Assembly (NCBI GenBank): GCA_017938245.1
Contig: JAGBBX010000011.1
Span: 124,001-188,000 of the forward strand
Direction of reading: 5' to 3'
From: Bacteroidaceae bacterium
Lineage (GTDB): Bacteria; Bacteroidota; Bacteroidia; Bacteroidales; Bacteroidaceae
Length of the DNA stretch: 64,000 nucleotides
Shown: positions 36,633-47,764 of the stretch, one piece after another
Layout: each line of letters opens with the position of its first letter
How positions within the stretch are numbered: the stretch's first letter is position 1
Notes under the pieces: model-generated
Told to the model about the DNA's origin: nothing
The model's input: only the letters and a program-made list of their open reading frames with translations
Database searches by the model: none
Program-made: the position numbers and the translations under genes

Positions 36633-37367
36633 ATGATTAAGAAAATGCTTTTCTGTGCAGTAGCTCTTTTGGCTGCTGTTCCGGCTATATGCCAAACTAA
36701 TCTACAGTTGCACTACGACTATGGACATAAAAATTACGGTAAGGAGTTGAAAGACCGTCCCGAACTTACATTTACTATTGAGAATGTCTCTCTCTTCGAT
36801 TATGGATTATCTACATTCTTCTTTATTGATGCCAACCTTGCAAATAATAAAATGGTTGGTGCTTATACCGAGATAAGTGTCGACAAGACAATCTTTAATT
36901 TCCCTGTGTCGGCGCATATAGAGTATAACGGTGGCTTGCAGACCAACCCCGAGGGGGCAAATGGCTTTGCTTACAATGATGTTTATCTTGCAGGTCTTGC
37001 ATTGCATAACTACGATAATGGTAATATGTTCACCCTGCAGTGCCTCTATCGATATATGTGCAATCATCCGAGTGAGAAGTCGAGTTTCCAGGTTACTGCT
37101 GTGTGGAATTACTCGCTGTTCCAGGGAATTATATCATTCAATGGCTTTATGGATGTGTGGCGTGATAAGGATGTTGAGGGCGACCTTGTATTCCTAAGCG
37201 AGCCGCAGCTATGGCTTAACTTAAACCGCTTTGTGAAGGGGCTTAACCTTAGTGTCGGTAGCGAGCTCGAGGTGAGCTATAATTTTGTGCCTTTCAACGA
37301 TAAATCGCGTATAAAGGAGAACCGATTGGCACTTTGTCCCACTCTTGCTGCAAAGTGGAGCTTCTAA
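36633..37367 (+). CDS. Outer-membrane beta-barrel protein, DUF5020/Tsx-like
   Basis: A 244-residue exported protein with a signal peptide (about 1-20, ending AICQ). The rest alternates aromatic-rich strands (LQLHYDYG, LSTFFFIDANL, LSVGSELEVSYNF) and ends in a terminal Phe (AAKWSF), a classic outer-membrane insertion signal. It resembles DUF5020 proteins of Bacteroidales, distant relatives of the Tsx nucleoside channel. The transported compound is unknown. Confidence 0.8.
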   Translation: MIKKMLFCAVALLAAVPAICQTNLQLHYDYGHKNYGKELKDRPELTFTIENVSLFDYGLSTFFFIDANLANNKMVGAYTEISVDKTIFNFPVSAHIEYNGGLQTNPEGANGFAYNDVYLAGLALHNYDNGNMFTLQCLYRYMCNHPSEKSSFQVTAVWNYSLFQGIISFNGFMDVWRDKDVEGDLVFLSEPQLWLNLNRFVKGLNLSVGSELEVSYNFVPFNDKSRIKENRLALCPTLAAKWSF

Positions 37368-37384
37368 GAGTTTTTTTGACTAAG

Positions 37385-37429
37385 ATACGACACCCCCTCC
37401 GACAATTACTATCGGAGGGGGTGTCGTAT
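37385..37429. terminator. Strong hairpin between convergent genes
   Basis: An 18-bp perfect stem (37385-37402 with 37412-37429) containing a run of six C/G pairs and a 9-base loop. It lies between the stops at 37367 (plus) and 37448 (minus). T-runs are weak on both sides, so it may act as a 3' end stabiliser as well as a terminator. Confidence 0.75.
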
Positions 37430-37447
37430 GTATAGGATTTTAAAGAA

Positions 37448-38440
37448 CTATCCCAATATTTTTAAATGCTCTGGAGTAAATGGAACCGAATGTATACAGT
37501 CGAGATTACGCTTAAGTTGTTCGGTCGAGCTTGCTCCAACAAGTGTCGATGTTACTCCCTCTTGTGCCAGAATCCACGCAAGTGCTGTTTGTGCCATATT
37601 CTCGCCTCGGTCGTCGGCAATACTTTTAAGTGTGTGCAGATACTGCAATAATTCGGGGGTAAGACGCTCGGCTGTGAGTGTTCTGTTCTCGGACATACGC
37701 GAATCTGTTGGTATTTCGTTCAGATAGCGCTCGGTGAGCAGTCCTTGAGCAAGTGGAGAGAATGATATGAATCCCACTCCTTTCTCTAGGCAGAAGTCGA
37801 GTACCCCCTCTTCCTGTGGAGCGCGGTCTATCAGATTCAGCCTGCCTTGATAGATGAGCAGGGGAACGTCGCGCTCTTTAAGGTAGTCGTATGCGAATTT
37901 CAGCGCTTCCAACGGCCAACGTGATATGCCTGCATAGAGCGCTTTTCCTGCACGTACAATATCTACTATTGCTTGCAGGGTCTCTTCGAGTGGGGTGTGC
38001 GGGTCGTATCGGTGTGTGTAAAAGAGGTCGACATAGTCGAGTTTCATACGTCTGAGACTCTGGTCGAGGCTTGCAATAAGATATTTTCTTGAGCCCCAAT
38101 TACCGTATGGACCCTCCCACATATCGTATCCGGCCTTTGTGCTGATGAATATTTCGTCGCGATAGGGGCGAAAGTCCTGTTCCATAATCTTGCCGAATGT
38201 CTCCTCGGCCGAGCCGTAGGGTGGCCCGTAGTTATTTGCAAGGTCGAAATGTGTTATTCCATTGTCGAATGCAGTGTGCAGAATATCGCGACTGCGCTCA
38301 AAAGGGCTTGAGGAACCAAAATTCTGCCACAGACCAAGACTGACCTTCGGCAGCAGTACTCCGCTGCGTCCGCAGCGACGGTATATTTTATCACTGTCGT
38401 TGTATCGGCTACTATTGGCAATGTATATGTTCTCTTCCAT
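37448..38440 (-). CDS. Aldo/keto reductase, YghZ-like
   Basis: A 330-residue NADPH-dependent AKR with the full catalytic tetrad Asp66, Tyr71, Lys102 and His143. The HRYDP motif and the order PYG-x-AE (after NNYG) match the YghZ/GPR (L-glyceraldehyde 3-phosphate reductase, AKR14) subgroup and potassium-channel beta-subunit relatives. It may reduce small aldehydes such as methylglyoxal; the true substrate is not shown. It begins 11 bases after the BrkB gene, so it is probably the last gene of the efflux transcript. Confidence 0.88.
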   Translation of the reverse strand: MEENIYIANSSRYNDSDKIYRRCGRSGVLLPKVSLGLWQNFGSSSPFERSRDILHTAFDNGITHFDLANNYGPPYGSAEETFGKIMEQDFRPYRDEIFISTKAGYDMWEGPYGNWGSRKYLIASLDQSLRRMKLDYVDLFYTHRYDPHTPLEETLQAIVDIVRAGKALYAGISRWPLEALKFAYDYLKERDVPLLIYQGRLNLIDRAPQEEGVLDFCLEKGVGFISFSPLAQGLLTERYLNEIPTDSRMSENRTLTAERLTPELLQYLHTLKSIADDRGENMAQTALAWILAQEGVTSTLVGASSTEQLKRNLDCIHSVPFTPEHLKILG

Positions 38441-38451
38441 AAATCGCTTGT

Positions 38452-39762
38452 TTATACATTATTACGTTTTTTATTACCCAAAAGTTCACGCACCGGTGTA
38501 TCTAACAACGTACCATCGCTGTTATCTTGTATCTGCTGCCACAATGCTGCAAGATTTTCGTTGCTGTGAATCTCGCTGAGTGTAGATATAACATCGCTGT
38601 TGCGACCGGCATTGTCAAGGTCGGCAAGCATCTGACGTACGGTGCGACCGCAGTAACGTTTACTAAGATATAGTGTCTCCTCTTTACCGCTGAACAGCAC
38701 TCTCTTGTCGCGCAGATGCTCTATAATGTGGTTGGTGAGGTGGGCGGGTAGGGCATACTCCTTTTCGGCATTGGCTGCTATTGTCTCGGCATCGAAGTGG
38801 CTCGAGAAGGGGTGTAGCGACTCTATTCGCTCGATGATAAGCATACACAGGAATTTGTGGTAGTGGTTGTTTATGCCCTTGTAATCGTTCTCGTGCTCCT
38901 GTTTATCGGCATTCTGTAAGAAGAAGTTCCACTTTGAGCCTGCCAAACAAATTGTCCACGAAAAATAGATTAACAGCACAAAAATCATAAGGCTGGCAAG
39001 GTCACCGTAGATGCTGCGGTAGTTGAACGATGATATTATGTAGTAGCTGAAATACTGCATAAGTGCAAAAATAACACCGCAGGCAATAGCCGAGAATGCT
39101 GCATATTTTGCCTTTACCGTAGTATTTGGAATAAGTTTATAGGCAGCAAACAGTAACAGAATGTAGGTGGATACCGATACTATAAGCACATTAAGTTCCT
39201 TTATTATGCTGTCGTTGAAAATAGAGGAGAGGCTCCACCATAGTGCAATCGCCAAAATTACGGCAAAAGGTAGTACAAGAACAAAGGCAAAGGTCTTAAG
39301 TTGTTTTTGGAAACTGCGTGGCTTCTCGTTCCATAACATATTGAATGTAGCGTCAATAGTGCGAAAGATTGAGAATACCGAGTAGAGCAACAGGCCAATA
39401 CCAATACCGACACCCAACCACATTGTCACTTTGGTATTATTAAGATAACTGTCGGTGTATTGTATCAGTCCATCCGATATTGCCTCTTGTCCTTGCAGAA
39501 AGTTGCGCACCATCTCCAGGAAAATCTCGTCGTACCCAAGCCCCTTTGCAATAGCGGTCATAAGCGCCATAACCGGTACAAGAGCAAACAGGGTGTGATA
39601 GGTGAGTGCTGCCGATGCAAGCTGCAAACTGCCGAAGCAGTCGACCAGTTTTATCAGCGACCACGATATTCTGTGCTTACTCATCTGACGATAGTACATC
39701 ACAAAACATCGCTTCGAGAAACGGCGCAACTTATTGTATATCTTAATAATCCAATGCATCAT
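38452..39762 (-). CDS. YihY/BrkB family membrane protein
   Basis: A 436-residue protein whose first about 290 residues carry six predicted spans and the family patterns AALTYHTLFALVPV and FSIFRTIDATFNMLW. The last 140 residues are soluble and include a winged-helix-like stretch (FDAETIAANAEKEYALPAHLTNHIIEHL) that may sense or bind something in the cytosol. Older databases call the family ribonuclease BN, which is incorrect for the E. coli enzyme. It is 19 bases downstream of the TolC gene. Function unknown. Confidence 0.85.
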   Translation of the reverse strand: MMHWIIKIYNKLRRFSKRCFVMYYRQMSKHRISWSLIKLVDCFGSLQLASAALTYHTLFALVPVMALMTAIAKGLGYDEIFLEMVRNFLQGQEAISDGLIQYTDSYLNNTKVTMWLGVGIGIGLLLYSVFSIFRTIDATFNMLWNEKPRSFQKQLKTFAFVLVLPFAVILAIALWWSLSSIFNDSIIKELNVLIVSVSTYILLLFAAYKLIPNTTVKAKYAAFSAIACGVIFALMQYFSYYIISSFNYRSIYGDLASLMIFVLLIYFSWTICLAGSKWNFFLQNADKQEHENDYKGINNHYHKFLCMLIIERIESLHPFSSHFDAETIAANAEKEYALPAHLTNHIIEHLRDKRVLFSGKEETLYLSKRYCGRTVRQMLADLDNAGRNSDVISTLSEIHSNENLAALWQQIQDNSDGTLLDTPVRELLGNKKRNNV

Positions 39763-39781
39763 AGTTGGTGTTTTTTATGTG

Positions 39782-41098
39782 CTATTTCAGATAAATACTT
39801 ATCTTTCCGCTTATCTGTAGGAGAGATATTTCACAAATTTTGGTGTTGTACTCGGCATCCAGCAGGCGGTCTTGTGCATCGAACAGGCTCTTCTGTGCTT
39901 CACGCATCTCTATTCCCGAGAGGTCGCCAATAAGGTAACGTTCGTATGCAATGTCGTAGTTCTGTCGTGCTGCAACTACATTCTGTCGCTCAAGGCTCAG
40001 CAGGCGGCGGTTGTTCTCGTATGCCTGCCACAGTTCGTTAATGTCGGCATATAGCATCAACTCAAGATTTTTATGCTGTAGTTCGGCATTATCTATGGCA
40101 ATTTTGGCATTTCTGCGCTGGCGGCTGCGTTTACCATCGAATAGGTTGAATCCAACGGTGACACCAAAGTCGGCTCCCCATTCGCTGCGCTTTTTGGTGG
40201 CATTTATATCGTAACGGTTGTGGGTGTATCCGTAGCTTGCATTAAGTCGCATATAGGGGTAGTCGCGCGATTTAATGCTCTTGTAGTCAATCTCGGCCAA
40301 GCGCTTCTCTTGCGACGATGCCAAAAGCTCGGCATTGGTCTCAAGGGTGCCTTGCCACAGCTCGTCGAAGTTCAGTGTAAAATCTTTGTAGATAACAGTG
40401 TCTTTCATATGGAGATATGTGTTGACATTCTCCTCTCCCATCAGCTCGTGTAGGCGTATGCGAGACGTTGATAGACGCTCGAACTGCTTTACGCTCTCGG
40501 CACTGTCGGTATTAAAGTCGACACGTGCCTGCAAAAGGTCGAGGCGCGAGTTGTTACCAATTATGTATCGGTCCTGTACGATGCGCAGACGCTCTCGCGA
40601 GAGCTTTACTGCGTATGTCAGGTTATTCATACGAAGCAACTGTTTGATAAAATTATAATACTCCGATGTGAATGTGGCAATATAATCCTCTATGGCGATG
40701 CGTGTCTGTGTCTGGCTAATCAGATGCTGCTCCTTTAGTTTGTTATAGTTTGCCTGCATCTTGAATCCGTCGAAAACAGTCCATTGAAGGTCTATTGTCC
40801 CGCGTAGTGTGTGGTCGGTAATGTTACGTTCGCTTGTTGTGCTTCCTGTGGAACGCGATGTTACGTCGGTGTTATCGAATGTACCGCTGTATCCTGCGGT
40901 GAGGCTTGCTGTCGGTAACATTCCTGCGTTTGCTGCCCCCGAATTGTTCTTTGCAATACTCTCTTTATTGCGTATGATGCGCAGTGAGTAGTTGTTCTCC
41001 AGTCCGCGCTCGAGGCACTCTTTCAGGCTGTTGAACTGCTGTGCAGGGACAAGTGCCGAGCACAGCAGTAGTGCGGTTGCAAATATTATCTTTTTCAT
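39782..41098 (-). CDS. TolC-family outer-membrane efflux protein
   Basis: A 438-residue outer-membrane factor. Signal peptide about 1-19 (ending VPA). Two repeated long-helix hairpins (about 25-215 and 230-430) match the OEP repeat pattern of TolC, which forms a trimer spanning the outer membrane and periplasm. It overlaps the RND pump gene by 4 bases and so belongs to the same tripartite system. Confidence 0.93.
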   Translation of the reverse strand: MKKIIFATALLLCSALVPAQQFNSLKECLERGLENNYSLRIIRNKESIAKNNSGAANAGMLPTASLTAGYSGTFDNTDVTSRSTGSTTSERNITDHTLRGTIDLQWTVFDGFKMQANYNKLKEQHLISQTQTRIAIEDYIATFTSEYYNFIKQLLRMNNLTYAVKLSRERLRIVQDRYIIGNNSRLDLLQARVDFNTDSAESVKQFERLSTSRIRLHELMGEENVNTYLHMKDTVIYKDFTLNFDELWQGTLETNAELLASSQEKRLAEIDYKSIKSRDYPYMRLNASYGYTHNRYDINATKKRSEWGADFGVTVGFNLFDGKRSRQRRNAKIAIDNAELQHKNLELMLYADINELWQAYENNRRLLSLERQNVVAARQNYDIAYERYLIGDLSGIEMREAQKSLFDAQDRLLDAEYNTKICEISLLQISGKISIYLK

Positions 41099-44000
41099 TC
41101 TTTATTACTATTGGCAAGGTTTGTCGATACGTATGAATAAATAGAAGGTACAATATACATTGTGAGTATTGTTGAAATGAGCATTCCACCTACAACGGCG
41201 GTACCCATTGCAATACGTCCGTTGCAGCCCTCGCCGGTGGCGAACATAAGGGGCATAAGTCCAAGCACTGTAGAGGCGCTTGTCATAAGAATGGGGCGCA
41301 GACGTTGTATAGATGCATCGCGTATAGCGGTGTCTTTGTCAATTCCGCTTCTTTGACGTTGGTTGGCAAACTCAACAATAAGAATACCATTCTTTGCCAC
41401 AAGTCCCACAAGCATAATTATACCAATTTGGCTGAAGATGTTCATTGTCTGGTCGCCAAAGAACATAAATATGAGTGCTCCGCATACGGCAAGAGGCACG
41501 GTGAGCATTATGATGAATGGGTCTTTGAAACTCTCGAACTGTGCTGCCAGAATAAGGTAAATGAGCAGCAGGGCAAGAGCAAAGGCAAAGAAAAGACTCG
41601 ATGAACTCTCGCGGAACTCGCGTGAGTCGCCTGTGAGGGCGGTGCGGAAGGTCTCGTCGAGGGTCTCTTTGGCTATCTTATCCATCTCGTCGAGTCCGTC
41701 ACCTATGGTCTTTCCTTCGGCAAGACCGGCCGATACTGTTGCCGATACAAAGCGGTTGTAGCGATAGAGCTTGGGAGGTGCGATGCTCTCTATGAGGTCG
41801 ACAAGGTTCTCCATCTGTATCATTTCTCCTCGGTCGCTACGTACGTAAATAGCCTTCAGATTCGAGGGAGCGTTACGTTGCTGGCGGTTAATCTCACCTA
41901 CAATCTCGTACTGCTTGCCATTGAGATAAAGGTAACCCATACGCTGTCCGCTAAGACCATATTGCAGTGTCTGTGCAATATCCTTTGTGTTAATACCAAG
42001 AATGTTGGCCTTCTCGCGGTTAATGGCAACCTGAATCTCGGGTTTGCTGAACTTAAGATTTACATCGGCCATCTGGAAAGTGGGGTTGTCGTATACCTTG
42101 TTAAGGAACTCGGGAAGTACCTCTTGCAGTTTTTCGAGGTTGGTAGCCTGAATGACATACTGCACAGGCATACCTCCGCGACGGCTGCCAAAGGTCGATT
42201 GCTGCTGTACGAATGCGCGTGCATCGGTTTTGCTGCGTACAGCCTTAGAGAGTTTCTCGGCTACCTCCATCTGTGTGTAGTCACGCTCTTTAAGGTCTTT
42301 CAGTGTAATTTGGATATTTCCTGTTCCGCTTGATACGCGTGCAGTGATAAATGCAGCATCGGGGACAATAGAGTCGGCCATACGGTTAATCTCCTCGGTA
42401 TAGTCGCGCATATACTCGTATGTCACACCCTCGGCACCCATTGTGCGTATGGTAATGCTCGAACGGTCTTCCATCGGTGCCATCTCTGCGGGAATTGTAT
42501 TCCACAGCCATCCGCAACCGATAAAGGCGGCTATCATAACAATTATCGATACGTAACGGTGCTTCAAAAAGAAGTCGAGACTCTTGGCATAGTATCGGTT
42601 TAGTCCATCGAAGAATGGTTCGGTCTTGTTATAGAACCAACTTTGCTCTTTGCGACGTTTAAGAATCTTGGTTGCAAGCATAGGGGTAATTGTGAGTGCT
42701 GCAAACGATGATATAATAACCGAACCTGCCACTACAAAGCTGAATTCGCGGAACAGTCGACCGGTTGTTCCCTCCATAAACACTATGGGGAGGAACACTG
42801 CCAAAAGGGTAATTGTGGTCGATATTACAGCAAAGAAAATCTCCTTAGCACCCTCGATGCCGGCAGCAAAGGGGCGCATTCCGCGTTCGATGCGTATGTA
42901 TATGTTCTCGGTCATAACGATGGCGTCGTCGACCACAAGTCCCACCGATAGCACTATGGCAAGCATCGATAGTACGTTGATTGAGAAATTCAGCACGTAC
43001 ATTATGAAGAATGCACCAATGAGCGATACTGGAATAACAATACAGGGCACAAGGGTTACGCGCCAATCGCGCAGGAACAGGAAGATGATGATGATTACAA
43101 GAACAAAGGCTTCGTATACAGTGCTCTTAACCTCGTCGATTGAGGCGCGGATGAACTTTGTGTTGTCGAATCCGTATTTGTAGTTTACATCCTCGGGAAG
43201 GTCTTTCTTCATCTTCTCCATTCGTTCGTAGACATTCTCGGCAATGTTTATGTGGTTGGCACCGGGTTGGGGTACAACTACTACACCCACCATTGGTACA
43301 CCGTTCATCTTCATATAGCTCTTCAGGTCGCGGGCGCTAAGCTCGGCGTGACCAATATCGCTGAAACGTACCACACGACCGTTGTTCTCCTTGATGATAA
43401 GGTTGTTGAACTCCTCGGTGGTACTCATCAGTCCCAGGGTTCGTATGGCAAGCTCGATGTTATCACCCTCGATGCTTCCCGAAGGAAGCTCGATGTTTTC
43501 GGCATCGAGAGCATTCTTTACATCCATAGGGGTGACGCCGTATCCAGCCATTCTGATGGGGTCGAGCCACAGACGCATACAGTAGCGCTTCTCGCCCCAG
43601 ATTGATACGCTGCTCACCTCGGGGATTGTCTGTAGCTGCTCCTTAACGGTGAGGTCGGCAATCTCGCTAAGTTCCAGGAGTGAGCGCTTCTCGCTCTGAA
43701 TGGCAACCATAAGTATGGGGGTTGCATCGGCATCGGCTTTTGATACTGTCGGAGGGTCGCAGTCGCGTGGCAGATAGCGCTGAGCGCGCGATACCTTGTC
43801 GCGCACGTCGTTGGCGGCTGTCTCGAGGTCGACCGATAGCTCAAACTCTACAGTGATGCGGCTGCTTCCCTGCTGGCTCACACTGGTGAGGGAGCGTATA
43901 CCGGGAATACCGTTGATGTTCTGCTCCAAGGGCTCGGTAATCTGGTTCTCTATTACATCGGCATTTGCTCCTGCGTATGAACACGATACCGATATTATGG

Positions 44001-44127
44001 GATTGTCGACCGATGGATACTCGCGCACTCCCAAACTGATGTATCCCACTGCACCGAAGAGCAGGATTATAAGTGTGAGTACGGTGGCAAGTACCGGACG
44101 ACGTATACTTAATTCTGAAATATTCAT
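41095..44127 (-). CDS. RND efflux pump, inner-membrane subunit (HAE1-like)
   Basis: A 1,010-residue proton-driven exporter of the AcrB/MexB class with 12 spans and two large periplasmic loops. Conserved segments: the N-terminal SIRRPVLATVLTLIILLFG, VVDDAIVMTENI in the proton-relay helix TM4, and GLVAKNGILIVEFANQ in TM10. It follows the adaptor gene by 27 bases and overlaps tolC by 4. The likely cargo is drugs, bile salts or other amphiphiles; no regulator gene is adjacent. Confidence 0.95.
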   Translation of the reverse strand: MNISELSIRRPVLATVLTLIILLFGAVGYISLGVREYPSVDNPIISVSCSYAGANADVIENQITEPLEQNINGIPGIRSLTSVSQQGSSRITVEFELSVDLETAANDVRDKVSRAQRYLPRDCDPPTVSKADADATPILMVAIQSEKRSLLELSEIADLTVKEQLQTIPEVSSVSIWGEKRYCMRLWLDPIRMAGYGVTPMDVKNALDAENIELPSGSIEGDNIELAIRTLGLMSTTEEFNNLIIKENNGRVVRFSDIGHAELSARDLKSYMKMNGVPMVGVVVVPQPGANHINIAENVYERMEKMKKDLPEDVNYKYGFDNTKFIRASIDEVKSTVYEAFVLVIIIIFLFLRDWRVTLVPCIVIPVSLIGAFFIMYVLNFSINVLSMLAIVLSVGLVVDDAIVMTENIYIRIERGMRPFAAGIEGAKEIFFAVISTTITLLAVFLPIVFMEGTTGRLFREFSFVVAGSVIISSFAALTITPMLATKILKRRKEQSWFYNKTEPFFDGLNRYYAKSLDFFLKHRYVSIIVMIAAFIGCGWLWNTIPAEMAPMEDRSSITIRTMGAEGVTYEYMRDYTEEINRMADSIVPDAAFITARVSSGTGNIQITLKDLKERDYTQMEVAEKLSKAVRSKTDARAFVQQQSTFGSRRGGMPVQYVIQATNLEKLQEVLPEFLNKVYDNPTFQMADVNLKFSKPEIQVAINREKANILGINTKDIAQTLQYGLSGQRMGYLYLNGKQYEIVGEINRQQRNAPSNLKAIYVRSDRGEMIQMENLVDLIESIAPPKLYRYNRFVSATVSAGLAEGKTIGDGLDEMDKIAKETLDETFRTALTGDSREFRESSSSLFFAFALALLLIYLILAAQFESFKDPFIIMLTVPLAVCGALIFMFFGDQTMNIFSQIGIIMLVGLVAKNGILIVEFANQRQRSGIDKDTAIRDASIQRLRPILMTSASTVLGLMPLMFATGEGCNGRIAMGTAVVGGMLISTILTMYIVPSIYSYVSTNLANSNKE

Positions 44128-44154
44128 ACCTCTTTTCTCTGTGGTTTTTGTATG

Positions 44155-45231
44155 TTATTTAACCTCGTCGAGTGTGACGCGCTGGCCGGTACGCAGCTGC
44201 ATTGTTCCGGTGGTAATTACAGTATCGCCCACGTTAAGGCCGCGAAGCACCTGCACCTGTGACTCGCTGCGCAGTCCCTTCTGAATCTCAACGGGCTGTG
44301 CCTTACCGCTTTTGTAGATAAATACTTTGTCAATGCCCATCTCCGATACAATGGCCTCGCTGGGTACCGATATTGTACTCTTGAACGTTTGTGTGGTTAG
44401 TGTGATATTGGCAAAGCGACCGGGATATAATCGCCCGTCGCTGTTGTCGTATATTGCACGTACAGTGAACGAGCGTGTGTCGTTGTGTATGTGCGAGTCG
44501 ATGGCATAAATCTCGGCACTGCGCTCTTCGAGGTCACCAACCGCAAAGAATTTAACCTTCGTTCCGGTCTTTATGATGCCTGCATAGCGCTCGGGAATTG
44601 CAAATTCCAATTTCAGACGGTTTATCTTTGTTAGCTTGGCGATGGGGGTGGTAGATGAAGCATAGCTACCAACGCTCATCTGTCTTAGACCGATTACTCC
44701 ACTGAAGGGGGCGCGCAGCTCGGTCTGTGCAATTTTAGATTTTACTCCATCAATTTCGGCACGCAGGATTGCAAGGCTTGTCTGCGCCTCTTGGAAAGCC
44801 TCCTGACTGACAGCCTCTTTCTCGAGCAGTACATTCTGGCGGTGCATACGGTCGGTATATAGCTTAAGCTGCGACTCTAATTTGCGGAGTTCGGCCTGTA
44901 AGGGGGCATCGTTAATCTTGGCAAGAAGTTCGCCTGCTGCTACCTGCGAACCCTCCTTGAAGAAAATGTCGGTAATCTTGCCCGATGTTTCGAACGAGAG
45001 GTCGACCTCCTCGTCGGGGATGAAACTACCGCTTACGGGATACTCATCCGAGAGCGAGGTCTCTTTAAGTACTACTGCTTTTACGTTAAGTTCTTTACTC
45101 TGTTTACCTTTGGCCTTTACAGGAGCTGGCTCAAGCTCGGTGTTCACTTGTGGAATAAATGTGTTGATGCCCATATATACGGCTCCTGCCACAATGACAC
45201 CAACAATTCCCCATTTGACAAATTTGTTCAT
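44155..45231 (-). CDS. RND efflux periplasmic adaptor
   Basis: A 358-residue membrane-fusion protein. An N-terminal span (about 7-24) anchors it. A beta-barrel and lipoyl half-motifs flank a helical hairpin (about 105-170): FKEGSQVAAGELLAKINDAPL and ELRAPFSGVIGLRQMSVGSYA. It links the inner-membrane pump with TolC. First gene of adaptor-RND-TolC-BrkB-AKR. The promoter was not clearly found in the 417-base upstream gap shared with groES. Confidence 0.93.
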   Translation of the reverse strand: MNKFVKWGIVGVIVAGAVYMGINTFIPQVNTELEPAPVKAKGKQSKELNVKAVVLKETSLSDEYPVSGSFIPDEEVDLSFETSGKITDIFFKEGSQVAAGELLAKINDAPLQAELRKLESQLKLYTDRMHRQNVLLEKEAVSQEAFQEAQTSLAILRAEIDGVKSKIAQTELRAPFSGVIGLRQMSVGSYASSTTPIAKLTKINRLKLEFAIPERYAGIIKTGTKVKFFAVGDLEERSAEIYAIDSHIHNDTRSFTVRAIYDNSDGRLYPGRFANITLTTQTFKSTISVPSEAIVSEMGIDKVFIYKSGKAQPVEIQKGLRSESQVQVLRGLNVGDTVITTGTMQLRTGQRVTLDEVK

Positions 45232-45648
45232 TGTAATATTTTTTTATTGTTTCGTACTCAAAGTTTGTATTAAATCCCAAATAAGCTGTTTAAAAACCTT
45301 ATTTAAGGAATAGGGTCTGAAAATAATCGGCTAAATTATCAAAAAATGCCGAAAAGTACAAATAAATATTTCGATGCGTTATAAAAAATTTTTGAATCAG
45401 TAATTTTTTGCTTTTTCTAAGAAACTATTTCCAAAGTGAGTTGATTACTCGGTCACGCATATTTCTATATGTCAGTCGGAATTGTGCCAAAATGTCAGAG
45501 TAACAGGAAAAAGTTTCATATTTTTGCCTTTTGAAGGCCGAAAAACAATTTTGGCACGGTTTTCGTTATATCGTCTATGTGTCGCTGTTGTTATTGGTGA
45601 CCGAATAATAGAATTAAAAATAAACATAAATAACTTAAAAACACAATT
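45232..45648. promoter_or_regulatory. Divergent control region between efflux adaptor and groES
   Basis: A 417-base gap with no credible gene. It holds an exact 10-base inverted repeat, gtgccaaaat (45484-45493) and attttggcac (45548-45557), 54 bases apart. The right half is part of TTGGCACGG-N3-TTCGTT (45551-45567), which resembles a sigma-54 -24/-12 promoter (GG then N10 then G), though the -12 GC is GT. A Bacteroidetes -7-like TATTTTTG is at 45519-45526, without a -33 box at normal spacing. No CIRCE element was seen. Confidence 0.5.
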
Positions 45649-45921
45649 ATGAATATTAAACCTTTGGCAGACAGAGTGCTCATACTGCCTATGGCAGCAG
45701 AGGAGAAGACTATCGGTGGAATCATTATTCCCGATACAGCAAAAGAGAAACCCCTTCAGGGTAAGGTTGTTGCAGTGGGCAACGGTACAAAAGACGAGGA
45801 GATGGTAATAGCCGTTGGCGACCACGTTCTCTATGGAAAATACGCAGGTACCGAACTTGAATTCGAGGGCGAGAAGTATCTGATTATGCGTCAGAGCGAT
45901 GTACTTGCGATAATGGGATAA
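45649..45921 (+). CDS. groES: Co-chaperonin GroES
   Basis: A 90-residue GroES, the heptameric lid of the GroEL folding chamber in the cytosol. It shows the N-terminal [10 protein letters not shown], the mobile loop [18 protein letters not shown] and the roof strand region. It is followed 40 bases later by groEL, the standard operon. Heat or stress control probably acts in the upstream gap, which has an inverted repeat. Confidence 0.97.
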   Translation: MNIKPLADRVLILPMAAEEKTIGGIIIPDTAKEKPLQGKVVAVGNGTKDEEMVIAVGDHVLYGKYAGTELEFEGEKYLIMRQSDVLAIMG

Positions 45922-45958
45922 GGTAAAAAGTGTGTAATTGAATTTAAAGATAAATTAG

Positions 45959-47596
<1,638 letters not shown>

Positions 47597-47626
47597 TAAG
47601 GTTGTTTCCCTTTAAAATTGTGTATA

Positions 47627-47661
47627 GTGTCTGCTCATTGATTGGGCAGACACAATTTTTT
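47627..47661 (+). terminator. Terminator of groESL
   Basis: An 11-bp stem (gtgtctgctca / tgggcagacac, one G-T pair), a five-base loop and six T's, 30 bases after the groEL stop. Confidence 0.88.
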
Positions 47662-47715
47662 GTGTTTAGGCTGACTGGAAAAGTCGTGACATATCTTATG
47701 AAACATCCCTCAACT

Positions 47716-47747
47716 TTTGCACAAGAACCAAGAAATGGGTAATTTTG
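47716..47747 (+). promoter_or_regulatory. Promoter of queA
   Basis: TTTG (47716-47719), 20 bases, then TAATTTTG (47740-47747), an exact match to the Bacteroidetes consensus. It lies on top of the earlier in-frame ATGs at 47717 and 47735, which therefore cannot be the start. Confidence 0.85.
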
Positions 47748-47764
47748 CAAAAAATATCTGTAAA

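Noticed and set aside
45472-45825. 117-residue minus-strand frame overlapping the groES start
   Set aside because: Runs antisense through groES and its control region; no conserved features.
47717-47764. Upstream in-frame starts for queA
   Set aside because: They overlap the TTTG and TAATTTTG promoter boxes and would be at or before the transcription start.
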